Source of the DNA: Bacteroidota bacterium
GTDB lineage: Bacteria; Bacteroidota; Bacteroidia; Chitinophagales; Chitinophagaceae
Length of the DNA: 47,195 nt
Reading direction: 5' to 3'
Assembly: GCA_023391015.1 (NCBI GenBank)
Contig: JAEWBT010000029.1
Coordinates: forward strand, 1-47,195
Shown in pieces: positions 1 to 7,382 of this stretch. Under the pieces are notes generated by a model. The model was not told the DNA's origin, searched no databases, and saw nothing but the letters and a program-made list of their open reading frames with translations. Every line of letters begins with the position of its first letter. Position 1 is the first letter of the stretch. Made by a program: the position numbers and the translations under genes.

Positions 1-66
1 CAGCAGAGAGAAGGGGTTTAAGAGATGAAAGTTGGGAAAAAAGGAGAAGCGGAGCAGGCGGGAACA

Positions 67-1797
67 TTAACGCGGCCAGATTTGCAGGGCATTCCGGAAC
101 AGGGTTTCGGCGCGGGTTTCTATTTCGGCTTCGTCCCACTGGTTTTTGGGCAGGTAGTCGGTGGTGATGCGCAGCGTAGAAAAGGGCAATAAGCCTTTCT
201 GCTTTTTGGCCCAGCCGCTATCGCGGAGGCTGCTGTTGAGGCGGCCTTTGATGAGAGTGAGGTTGCCCAGGGTCAGGAGCTTGTGGCTGCGGTGGTCTTC
301 CTGCGCTTTGGTGCTGCCGGCGGGGAGCTTCCAGTGTTTGGTCCAGTTCTTGGGCATCAGATGCTCTACGGAAAGGCCGTTTTTGCTCAGGCGGCGGTTG
401 TCCTGGTATTCGTGGTTTAACTGATAGAGGGCGATGCCATAGAGCACTTCGCCGCTGTATTTGTTGATGAGCTGGGAGCGGGAAAAGCCTTCCTGGAACT
501 CGGCGTCTGTGGGGAAGCGGCTGGTAACTTCATCGGAGGCTTCCAGGCGGGCGCGCAGGGTATCGGCGCTGAGGGTGCCGCTTTTGCGCAGGTCGTTGAG
601 GATGGAGATGAAGAGGTTGTTGTAGTTTTTGGTGGTAAGGCGGCAAACGGTGCGGCGCACGATGTAGGACTCCAGCAGGCGAATCATGGCCTGACGCGCG
701 GCGGGGTCGGTTACCTCTTTGTAGAGATACAGCACCAGTGGGGCAATGGTGTTTACGTCCATCTCGTTGATGACGTGGAAGAAGCGCTTGTCGTGCTCAC
801 CGAAGTGCAGGTCGGTTAGTTCTTTACCTTCCGGAAGCCCGGCATATACGTTGGCGTATTGGGCCAGCTCCTGGGCAAAGGAGAGGAGTTCGGTTGGTGT
901 TTTGGTTTTGAGGTGGGCTTTGTATTCTTTGAAGAGCGATTCCAGCTTGATGTTTTCGCCTGTTTTGATGATGAGGTAGCTGTAGAGAAACAGGTCGATG
1001 TTGGAGCGGGGCACGCGACCGGCGGTTTTTTCGGCTTCCCAAAAGGCGATCGTTTCCTCATCTTCCTCAAACACATCTTGCCAAAGTGCTTTATAGTGGG
1101 GTTCTACTTCCTTAAACGAGAAAAGGTAATTTTTGAGGAGTTCGCCGGTGGTGAGCTTGACGCCGAGAGAGTTGATGGTGTCGAAGATTTGCTGCACATC
1201 ATCGTTGGCAGAAAGCGCCATGTGGATGACCGGCAGCTTTTCGAGCAGGATGTTCATGATGTTTCGCAGGTCGGCGGGGTCGGCTATCTGGCCTATCTGA
1301 TTGCGGAACCACTGATAGCCTTCCAGAATACGGCTTTTGGCGTCGGGAATGTTTTCATTGTTGTTTTCGGACTGCATCAACTGCGAGAAGTGTGCGGTAT
1401 CTGCCTTGGAGTGGATGATGCGGATATGTTTTTCACCGTAGGCGTCCGTGAAAACAAGCATATTGGAGATGAAACTCCGGAGCGCAGCATCGGTAGAAAC
1501 GTCGTGGAGGGCGCGCAGGAGAAGGCAGATGGTGGTGAGGCGCTGTTGGCCGTCGATGAGGTCGAAGGTGCTGGCGCTTAGAGAGCCGGTATCACGACTT
1601 TTGATGATGATGGTACCGATAAAGTGTTCGCTGTCGGTCTTGCCGTTTTGAAAGGCAGTGAGTTCTTCGAGGACGTCGTCCCAGAGTTCTTGCCAGTTTT
1701 CTACTTTCCAGACGTAGGCGCGTTGGAAGAAGGGGATTAGGAACTGGATGTTTCCGGAAAAAAAGGAGCCGAGTTTTTCTTTGTTGGCGCTGAGCAT
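67..1797 (-). CDS. DUF262/DUF1524 (GmrSD-like) protein
   Basis: 576 aa. The N-terminal DUF262 domain (ParB/sulfiredoxin-like fold, proposed nucleotide hydrolase) is shown by IPFFQRAYVW at residues 21-30 and DGQQRLTT at 82-89. A C-terminal DUF1524 domain (HNH-like nuclease fold) is suggested by the EHLMP stretch near residue 480 followed by HKLLTLGNLTL. The family includes the type IV restriction enzyme GmrSD, which cleaves modified DNA; the single-chain length fits fused GmrS-GmrD-like proteins. It lies 221 bp downstream of the AlbA_2/HATPase gene on the same strand, inside the tRNA-Asn island. A defence role is inference from family and context; the target is unknown. Confidence 0.85.
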   Translation of the reverse strand: MLSANKEKLGSFFSGNIQFLIPFFQRAYVWKVENWQELWDDVLEELTAFQNGKTDSEHFIGTIIIKSRDTGSLSASTFDLIDGQQRLTTICLLLRALHDVSTDAALRSFISNMLVFTDAYGEKHIRIIHSKADTAHFSQLMQSENNNENIPDAKSRILEGYQWFRNQIGQIADPADLRNIMNILLEKLPVIHMALSANDDVQQIFDTINSLGVKLTTGELLKNYLFSFKEVEPHYKALWQDVFEEDEETIAFWEAEKTAGRVPRSNIDLFLYSYLIIKTGENIKLESLFKEYKAHLKTKTPTELLSFAQELAQYANVYAGLPEGKELTDLHFGEHDKRFFHVINEMDVNTIAPLVLYLYKEVTDPAARQAMIRLLESYIVRRTVCRLTTKNYNNLFISILNDLRKSGTLSADTLRARLEASDEVTSRFPTDAEFQEGFSRSQLINKYSGEVLYGIALYQLNHEYQDNRRLSKNGLSVEHLMPKNWTKHWKLPAGSTKAQEDHRSHKLLTLGNLTLIKGRLNSSLRDSGWAKKQKGLLPFSTLRITTDYLPKNQWDEAEIETRAETLFRNALQIWPR

Positions 1798-1891
1798 GAG
1801 GGGGAGATGTAGTAGAAATACTTAGTTTGACTTGGAGTCTATCCAGAAGATAGGACATCTTCTTTGTCCCCGCCGTTGGCGGGGCAGGCTA

Positions 1892-1963
1892 TTCTGCAAA
1901 GAATCTCTTTGACCTTCCTTTTTTAGTGGAAAAGTTAATGAGATCCTTTCAAGGATGACAAAG
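1892..1963. repeat. Composite dispersed repeat, copy 1
   Basis: In the 221-bp gap between the DUF262 gene and the AlbA_2 gene. It contains CTGCAAAGAATCTCTTT at its left end and GAGATCCTTTCAAGGATGAC near its right end, separated by about 29 unconserved bases. The same two modules, in the same order and at nearly the same spacing, occur inverted at 41029-41107 in the backbone. The rest of the gap holds a small GC hairpin (CCCCGCC...GGCGGGG near 1868-1886) and no convincing gene. Confidence 0.6.
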
Positions 1964-2018
1964 ATTTTGTCCGAATGGTAGCGGAGCATTAGCAATCTTT
2001 TATTTTTAGAATAGACTC

Positions 2019-3926
2019 TTAGTTTGAAGAGGAGGTTGTATAGGCTTGCTGGGGGTGATTGGGCATTTCGGGGTACGTGTAGAACAGCTTCTCTGCTTTG
2101 CGCAACGGTGCTAAGTAGCGGCTGACGATATAGCGTTCGTTTTTGCCAATGTATTGCGCTATTTGCTGAGCCGTCAAAGGCTGCCAGCTACAGAGTGCCA
2201 AAATTGCCTGCCGGATCACGTCGACATCTCCTTTCTTGCGGACCAGCTTGATTTTTTCAGCGACCTCTAAAGGCAACTGGGAGAGGTTGTCAGATATAGG
2301 CGGGAGGTTGTCAGAGATGGGCGGGAGGTTGTCAGAGATGGCTGAAGGGTTACCAGACATAGACGTAGGGTTGTCAGAGATGGCTGTTGGATCTGATACC
2401 TGGTCTTCTCCATCAAAGTACAGAGATGCCAGCAAGTGTTTTCTGATTTCTGCGCTGCCGACATAATAGGTGTATCTTCCACTGCCCTTTTGATGGAGCA
2501 ATCCCTTATCCCGCATCTGCCGCAATTCGCCACTCGCCCGAAGCACATCACAGCCATTTATCTGCCGATAGCTCTGATTATCAACTGCACCTGTTTCCCG
2601 TAGAAAAACGAGCCCCCGCTTTTGGCTGTCATTGAGTTGATAATTATCCATCGTCTGTAGCCAACGTAGGTTAGATTCACTAAGGAAATGGTGTAGCAGG
2701 AGACGTGTTGTAAAATGGTTCCCGGTATGTTGGCTTTCGAAAGTGGGTGGTGCTAAAGAAGCTTTCTTAAGCAGGGCGCGCATGGTACGAATACCACTGC
2801 CTTTGGTTTCTGCCAGGTTGGTTTCGTGGAAGATAGCCGCGATGTATGGGTTCCGGTTTTTAGAGCCTGGTTCACCCAGTTGGTCTGTCGGCTTAAGGGA
2901 GAAACCCGGATTTCTGATCTCGATGCGGTTGCCGTAACGAATGATTTGGATAGGCTGCGATTCGCGGTAGGTGCGGTGAATAAAAGCATTCACAATAGCC
3001 TCACGCAGGACTCGGGCAGGTAAACCAATGGATTTAGCTTGGATTTCACCTTCCGGAAGCAGGAAGCCTTTAGGGAGGTCGTCGCTAATGGCGTTGAAAG
3101 CCCGTTGGACAAGCGTAATCAACGGCCCGCGCATATCGATTGTCGTGAATCGATTTTCAGGGTCTTCTACCCACTCGTTGCCGGGAATGCGGATGTAGTC
3201 TACACGAAGCATAGGCATCAGGCGGCGTAATGCCTGGCTCTTGCCGAAGACGACGAGGCCGGTGTAGGTGAGTTTTAAGTCTCCTTTTACTTTTTTAAGG
3301 CAACCAAGAGACTGAAGGAGTTCTTCATCGCTGTAGCCTAACTCCTCAGCAAAAGGAGAAACCTCCCGGCGGAGTCGGCGATAGGTTTCTACGGCTTCTT
3401 CACTGATGTCGGACAAGTCGGCGTCGGAAACGACTGTGCTGTCAAGAGAGTCTTCTTTGTTGAAGAAGACAAAGAGGTCATCGTCGGTGCAGTGTTGGTC
3501 ACTGGAGCCAATACGGCGGTATGCACCTTTCGGGAGGCCTTCTGCCTTAAAATAAAGAGGCTTTTGACCATCAGGCAGTTCCGGAACAAACACTTTCAGC
3601 ACCAGCTTACCGTCCACCAGTTGTTCAACCTCCATTTCTGGTCGGATGGGCTGGTTAAACATGCTGGCGCACTGCGTAGCGAGGTCTAACTGAAGCTTAT
3701 CCGGATTTTGGATGCCGGTAACGGTGTAAGAAGGGAATAGGGTTGTTTCTTCCCGCTCTACGCCCAGGAGGATGTAGCCGCCACCGAGGCCGGGTTCGTT
3801 GGCAAAAGCACAAACGGTTTCCTGAATCGAGCGGCTGATGCTGCTGCCTCTTTTGGCTTCGATGGAAACCGATTCATCGACGGCGTTGAGCTGGTCTAAA
3901 AGTTCTTTTACGGGTTCCATAGCCAT
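2019..3926 (-). CDS. AlbA_2 / HATPase_c_4 ATP-binding protein
   Basis: 635 aa. The N-terminal Schlafen AlbA_2 domain (about residues 14-130) includes IEAKRGSSISRSIQETVCAF. A GHKL-type ATPase domain follows (about 300-390, LREAIVNAFIHRTY and KGSGIRTM), typical of putative transcriptional regulators annotated as RNA- or ATP-binding. Next come ISDN heptad repeats (about 510-548) and a C-terminal winged-helix-like region. I chose the ATG at 3926 because it overlaps the hsdM stop as TGATG and the protein homology starts there. An upstream in-frame extension is antisense of hsdM and is rejected. Such proteins commonly accompany restriction-modification loci; its exact job is unknown. Confidence 0.8.
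   Translation of the reverse strand: MAMEPVKELLDQLNAVDESVSIEAKRGSSISRSIQETVCAFANEPGLGGGYILLGVEREETTLFPSYTVTGIQNPDKLQLDLATQCASMFNQPIRPEMEVEQLVDGKLVLKVFVPELPDGQKPLYFKAEGLPKGAYRRIGSSDQHCTDDDLFVFFNKEDSLDSTVVSDADLSDISEEAVETYRRLRREVSPFAEELGYSDEELLQSLGCLKKVKGDLKLTYTGLVVFGKSQALRRLMPMLRVDYIRIPGNEWVEDPENRFTTIDMRGPLITLVQRAFNAISDDLPKGFLLPEGEIQAKSIGLPARVLREAIVNAFIHRTYRESQPIQIIRYGNRIEIRNPGFSLKPTDQLGEPGSKNRNPYIAAIFHETNLAETKGSGIRTMRALLKKASLAPPTFESQHTGNHFTTRLLLHHFLSESNLRWLQTMDNYQLNDSQKRGLVFLRETGAVDNQSYRQINGCDVLRASGELRQMRDKGLLHQKGSGRYTYYVGSAEIRKHLLASLYFDGEDQVSDPTAISDNPTSMSGNPSAISDNLPPISDNLPPISDNLSQLPLEVAEKIKLVRKKGDVDVIRQAILALCSWQPLTAQQIAQYIGKNERYIVSRYLAPLRKAEKLFYTYPEMPNHPQQAYTTSSSN
2280..2395 (-). repeat. 21-bp tandem repeats encoding ISDN heptads
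   Basis: About five imperfect 21-bp units (plus-strand core GGTTGTCAGAGATGGGCGG) inside the AlbA_2/HATPase gene. They encode successive heptads such as ISDNLPP, ISDNLPP, MSGNPSA and ISDNPTS. The unit length keeps frame, so copy-number change would lengthen or shorten the linker between the ATPase domain and the C-terminal winged helix without breaking the protein. Confidence 0.8.
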
Positions 3927-5917
3927 CAAAGGGTATCGGCGATGATTTCTTCGAGCAGGCCGTCGGTTTCTTTCTCGATGGCGAGAATGTCGGCGGTGAT
4001 TTCGGAGACGCTGCGCAGGGGCTGGTATTGATAGAACACCTTGGTGAAGCTGATTTCGTAGCCAATAGTGGTTTTGGAGTGGTCTATCCAGGCGTCGGGT
4101 ACGAAAGGCAGGACCTCGGTCTCGAAATACTGTTGAATGTCCCTTTTCAGCGGGATGTTTTCGCGGTCGCGCAGGTCCGGGTCGGGTTCGTAGGCGATGG
4201 CTTCGCCGCTGGTGGATCTGAGGACTGGCCGGGCGGCTTCGTCCTTCCAGGTGATGGCAGCGAGGAAGGTTTTTTTGTCTTTCCACTTGGCAGCCTTAGC
4301 GATGCGGTTGAAGGCAGGCAGCAAGGCGTTGTAGTCGTAATGGGTTTCGGTTCCGAAATCTGCCTGCAAGGCTTGGAGGACAGGTTGATGTTTTTCTTTA
4401 TCGGGCAGGTTGGATAGCCGCTCTTCCGCCAATGCAAAAGCAAGGCGCAGGGGGCGTTCCACGACTACGGAATGGTAGGCAAAATCGTCGTTGTCGAAGA
4501 TGCGGCTGGTGTCGGACGGTGCGAAGGCGCGGTAAGATTCGGCAATGGCGGCAATGTGGTGGGGCGTAAGTTCGGCGCTTTTGCTGCCGAGGCTTTTGCG
4601 CATTTTGCTGTATTGGCTGCTGGCATCGATGAGCTGTACTTTGCCACGGCGGTGTTCTGGTTTGCGGTTGCTGAGCAGCCAGATATAGGTGGAGATGCCG
4701 GTGTTGTAGAACATATCGTTGGGCAACTGGATGATGGCTTCCAGCAGGTCGTTCTCAATGAAGTGGCGGCGCAGTTCACTTTCACCGCTGCCCGCGTCGC
4801 CGGTGAACAGGGCGCTGCCATTGTGGACGGAAGCAATGCGGCTGCCCAGCTCGCTTTCGGTTTTCATCTTGCTGACCATGTTTTGCAGGAAGAGCAGCTG
4901 GCCATCGGATACGCGGGGGATGCCGATATTCCGGAAACGCGGGTCGATGATTTCTTTCGTCTGGCTGTCGAGGATCTTGGGTTGGTCTATTTTCCAGGTT
5001 TTGCCATAGGGCGGGTTGCTGAGCATGAAGTCGAACTTCAGCGAACGGTGGCCGTCTTCGCCCAGGGTAGAGCCATAAGCGATGCGCTCCGGGTCTTCTT
5101 CCTTGATGAGCATATCGGCCTTGCAGATGGCGAATGTTTCCGGATTGACTTCCTGGCCATAGAGGTTGAAGGTGGCACCCGGGTGCAGCTCAGTCGCGTA
5201 GTCTTTGGCTTCGGTGAGCATGCCGCCGCTGCCGCAGGCTGCATCATAGATGAGGTAGGTTCCGGATTTGAGTTTGTCTTTGACAGGGTCGAAGACCAGG
5301 TGAACCATCAGGCGAATGATTTCGCGCGGGGTGAAGTGTTCCCCGGCTTCTTCGTTGTTTTCTTCATTGAATTTCCGGATGAGTTCTTCAAAGACATATC
5401 CCATACCGAGGTTGGAAAGCCCTTCGTGGATGATAAGTCCTTCTTTGTCGGTAACGGGTATGGGGGAGAGGTTGATTTTGCCGGAGCAGAACTTCTCGAT
5501 GAGCAGGTGGGTGATGCCGGCTTCGCGCATGGTTTGAAGCTGGTTGCGCAGCTTGAACTTGCTGATGATGTCCTGCACATCTTTGGAGAAGCCATCAAGA
5601 TAATTTTCAAGGTTGGCGGTGATGTTTGCCGGGTCGCTGAGGAGTTTATGAAAGGTGTAGGGAGAGGTGTTGTAGAAGACATAGCCAGACACTTTCCGGA
5701 GGGCGTGGGTTTGGTCTTCGAGGCCGATTTCAGAAAGCTTTTGATGCTGCTCTAAGACCTGTGTTTTGGTGGGTTCCAGGAGCGCATCGAGGCGGCGCAG
5801 GACGGTAAAGGGCAGGATAATGTCGCGGTATTTTCCGCGGGTATAGACATCGCGCAGAACATCGTCGGCGATGCTCCAGATAAAGTTGACGATTTGATTG
5901 TGCTGGCTGTGATTCAT
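3926..5917 (-). CDS. hsdM: Type I restriction-modification methylase subunit HsdM
   Basis: 663 aa. N6-adenine methyltransferase subunit of a type I system. An N-terminal HsdM_N helical domain covers about residues 5-150. The GEHFTPREIIRLMV motif follows, then the SAM-binding motif DAACGSGGM (about 224-232) and the catalytic NPPY (about 299-302). A C-terminal extension of over 100 residues includes FETEVLPFVPDAWIDH, common in this HsdM subgroup. Methylation normally needs HsdS for sequence recognition, and HsdR for cleavage. Neither is in the window, and the next gene, overlapping by one base (TGATG), is an AlbA_2/HATPase protein instead. An upstream near-consensus promoter (TATTTTCG, minus strand, about 5926-5933) is possible. 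Function of the domain is secure; whether the system restricts is unknown. Confidence 0.93.
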   Translation of the reverse strand: MNHSQHNQIVNFIWSIADDVLRDVYTRGKYRDIILPFTVLRRLDALLEPTKTQVLEQHQKLSEIGLEDQTHALRKVSGYVFYNTSPYTFHKLLSDPANITANLENYLDGFSKDVQDIISKFKLRNQLQTMREAGITHLLIEKFCSGKINLSPIPVTDKEGLIIHEGLSNLGMGYVFEELIRKFNEENNEEAGEHFTPREIIRLMVHLVFDPVKDKLKSGTYLIYDAACGSGGMLTEAKDYATELHPGATFNLYGQEVNPETFAICKADMLIKEEDPERIAYGSTLGEDGHRSLKFDFMLSNPPYGKTWKIDQPKILDSQTKEIIDPRFRNIGIPRVSDGQLLFLQNMVSKMKTESELGSRIASVHNGSALFTGDAGSGESELRRHFIENDLLEAIIQLPNDMFYNTGISTYIWLLSNRKPEHRRGKVQLIDASSQYSKMRKSLGSKSAELTPHHIAAIAESYRAFAPSDTSRIFDNDDFAYHSVVVERPLRLAFALAEERLSNLPDKEKHQPVLQALQADFGTETHYDYNALLPAFNRIAKAAKWKDKKTFLAAITWKDEAARPVLRSTSGEAIAYEPDPDLRDRENIPLKRDIQQYFETEVLPFVPDAWIDHSKTTIGYEISFTKVFYQYQPLRSVSEITADILAIEKETDGLLEEIIADTL

Positions 5918-6026
5918 GCGGATACGAAAATAGGCGTTCGGGGAAGATTGAGGACTTTGAGGATAAGTAGCTTGGACTGGAAAAGGTCAAGAAGATCTTA
6001 CTATCTTAAAGCAGAGTAAAACTTGC

Positions 6027-6034
6027 TACTTTTG
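6027..6034 (+). promoter_or_regulatory. Bacteroidota -7 promoter box TACTTTTG
   Basis: Perfect match to TAnnTTTG, 18 bp before the ATG at 6053. It argues that the HATPase gene starts at 6053 and not at the upstream TTG (6023), which overlaps the box. No clear -33 TTTG was seen. Confidence 0.5.
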
Positions 6035-6052
6035 AAGAGAAGACAGGCATTT

Positions 6053-6979
6053 ATGGAATTGATGACTCAAGCAAAGACATTAAAGGTACATTTTGGGGCG
6101 GCGGATAAAGCCGGGATTACGGCATTTGTAGAAAAGGTGTTGAGTGCCCGGATTGTGGCGGAACAGGATAAAGAGGTGCAGGCTTTGGTCTTCTCGTTTG
6201 AGGAGGCGACCTTCCTGTTTCGGCCTTATCATCTGGTAACGCTGGCCTGTTTTGCGGAAGAACTTCACAAAGCGGGCAAGAAATTTTCTTTTGAAGCCGT
6301 TGCGGATTCGGAGTGTGAGCAGTGGATTGAAGCGCTCCGACTGCGGGAATATTGGCAGGCGGGCTTTGATCGGGAAAAGCCTACCCGTATAAGCTCTGAA
6401 AATACGACTTACCTTTGGAAGATTGCGGCTGCTCACATGACTCAGTACGCGGACCAGATTGAGGGGCTTATTGATGAACGACTGGGATTTACCAAAGACC
6501 TGATTCCCTTTCGAACCAGCTTAGCGGAGCTTTTCAATAACGTACTGGATCACTCTAAATCCTTGTCTTCTGGTTATGCGCTCTGTCAGTATTACCAGTC
6601 TGAACAAAAGCTTTGCTTAAGTGTTTGTGATTTTGGACTTGGGATTCCGACCACGCTTAACGATTATTGGGAAAGCATTGGCAAGGTGAGAAAAGCAGAT
6701 CCGGAAGCACTGGCACACGCGGTAGAAAAGGGTGTTACGTCTAAATCAACCCCTAAAAACAAAGGGTATGGGTTATTTAATATTAAAACCTTAACCGGAG
6801 AAAATAGCGGGAGTTGTTTAATCTTGTCTAACTTTGCCTCCCTTTATAGCAAGCAAGATGGACAGCTCCGAACGTATCCGCTTCAATTTGAGTTTCCGGG
6901 CACGCTTGTTTACATAGAGATCCCTACGGCTGACCTTCCCCAAAAGGAACAGGAGATAGCCGATGAATTTGAGTACTAA
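6053..6979 (+). CDS. GHKL/HATPase-domain protein (anti-sigma/kinase-like), partner of STAS-like protein
   Basis: 308 aa from ATG 6053. The N-terminal half (about 1-150) has no recognised domain. The C-terminal half is a GHKL ATPase: N-box ELFNNVLDH (about 158-166), G1-type box CDFGLGIP (about 192-199) and G2-type KGYGLFNIKT (about 237-246). There is no visible dimerisation/phospho-acceptor histidine box or membrane segment, so it resembles stand-alone anti-sigma-factor kinases (SpoIIAB/RsbW-like) more than a sensor kinase. The STAS-like gene starts 12 bp downstream and both precede one terminator, indicating a two-gene operon divergent from hsdM. A partner-switching role is inference. The coding sequence contains no TTCCGGAA copy, unlike most long genes here. 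Confidence 0.75.
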   Translation: MELMTQAKTLKVHFGAADKAGITAFVEKVLSARIVAEQDKEVQALVFSFEEATFLFRPYHLVTLACFAEELHKAGKKFSFEAVADSECEQWIEALRLREYWQAGFDREKPTRISSENTTYLWKIAAAHMTQYADQIEGLIDERLGFTKDLIPFRTSLAELFNNVLDHSKSLSSGYALCQYYQSEQKLCLSVCDFGLGIPTTLNDYWESIGKVRKADPEALAHAVEKGVTSKSTPKNKGYGLFNIKTLTGENSGSCLILSNFASLYSKQDGQLRTYPLQFEFPGTLVYIEIPTADLPQKEQEIADEFEY

Positions 6980-6991
6980 AAACGCATTCTT

Positions 6992-7285
6992 ATGGTAGAC
7001 ACACACAGCAAAACCGAACTCAAGCAACTGGTGAATGGTGCAGATACCTATGAGCAAGGAAAGGTGGTATTTGATGCCGTTCTTCCACAGCTTTCTAAAG
7101 GGGAAACCGTACGGTTTTCTTTGCACGGCACCCGGGCTTTGTCAAGCTCTTTTATGCACGGTCTTTTTGGTAATCTTCTGGAAGTGTTTGGAAAAGAAGG
7201 TTTGCGGGCGCGGTTGAAAATTACAGATTATCTGCCCTCGCAGGCACAATACATTAAAGAGTATATCCAGCAATACGAAGCCTAA
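6992..7285 (+). CDS. STAS-like domain protein (DUF4325)
   Basis: 97 aa. It matches the STAS-like DUF4325 pattern: a central GTRALSSSFMHGLFGNLLE segment (about 46-64) corresponds to the conserved 'SSSFxxxLFG' helix start where anti-anti-sigma proteins carry their phosphorylatable serine, followed by the strand LRARLKITDY. It follows the HATPase gene by 12 bp and ends 8 bp before a strong terminator. Known DUF4325 proteins are often encoded beside HATPase proteins, sometimes fused. By analogy the ATPase may phosphorylate or bind this protein; that is inference, and the output of the pair is unknown. Confidence 0.75.
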   Translation: MVDTHSKTELKQLVNGADTYEQGKVVFDAVLPQLSKGETVRFSLHGTRALSSSFMHGLFGNLLEVFGKEGLRARLKITDYLPSQAQYIKEYIQQYEA

Positions 7286-7292
7286 AAAAGTA

Positions 7293-7323
7293 AAAGCCGC
7301 TCTCTAAAAAGAGCGGCTTTTTT
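7293..7323 (+). terminator. Rho-independent terminator after the HATPase-STAS operon
   Basis: Perfect 10-bp stem AAAGCCGCTC / GAGCGGCTTT (7293-7302, 7311-7320) with an 8-nt loop and a run of T. It closes the two-gene operon and, read on the other strand, also faces the end of the DUF3987 gene. Confidence 0.85.
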
Positions 7324-7382
7324 ATGTCTATAGGGAAATGAATCCTCTTTGAGGACAGTATATTCTAGCATTCGTGGGGATC

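Noticed and set aside
2280..2395. CRISPR-like array
   Set aside because: Units are contiguous 21-bp coding repeats without unique spacers.
3927..4286. 120-residue N-terminal extension of the AlbA_2/HATPase frame
   Set aside because: It is an out-of-frame reading of hsdM codons, rich in Arg/His/Pro; homology starts at the ATG coupled to the hsdM stop.
4472..5755. 427-aa open frame antisense to hsdM
   Set aside because: Composition is typical of a codon shadow and no domain is visible; hsdM on the other strand has clear motifs over the whole stretch.
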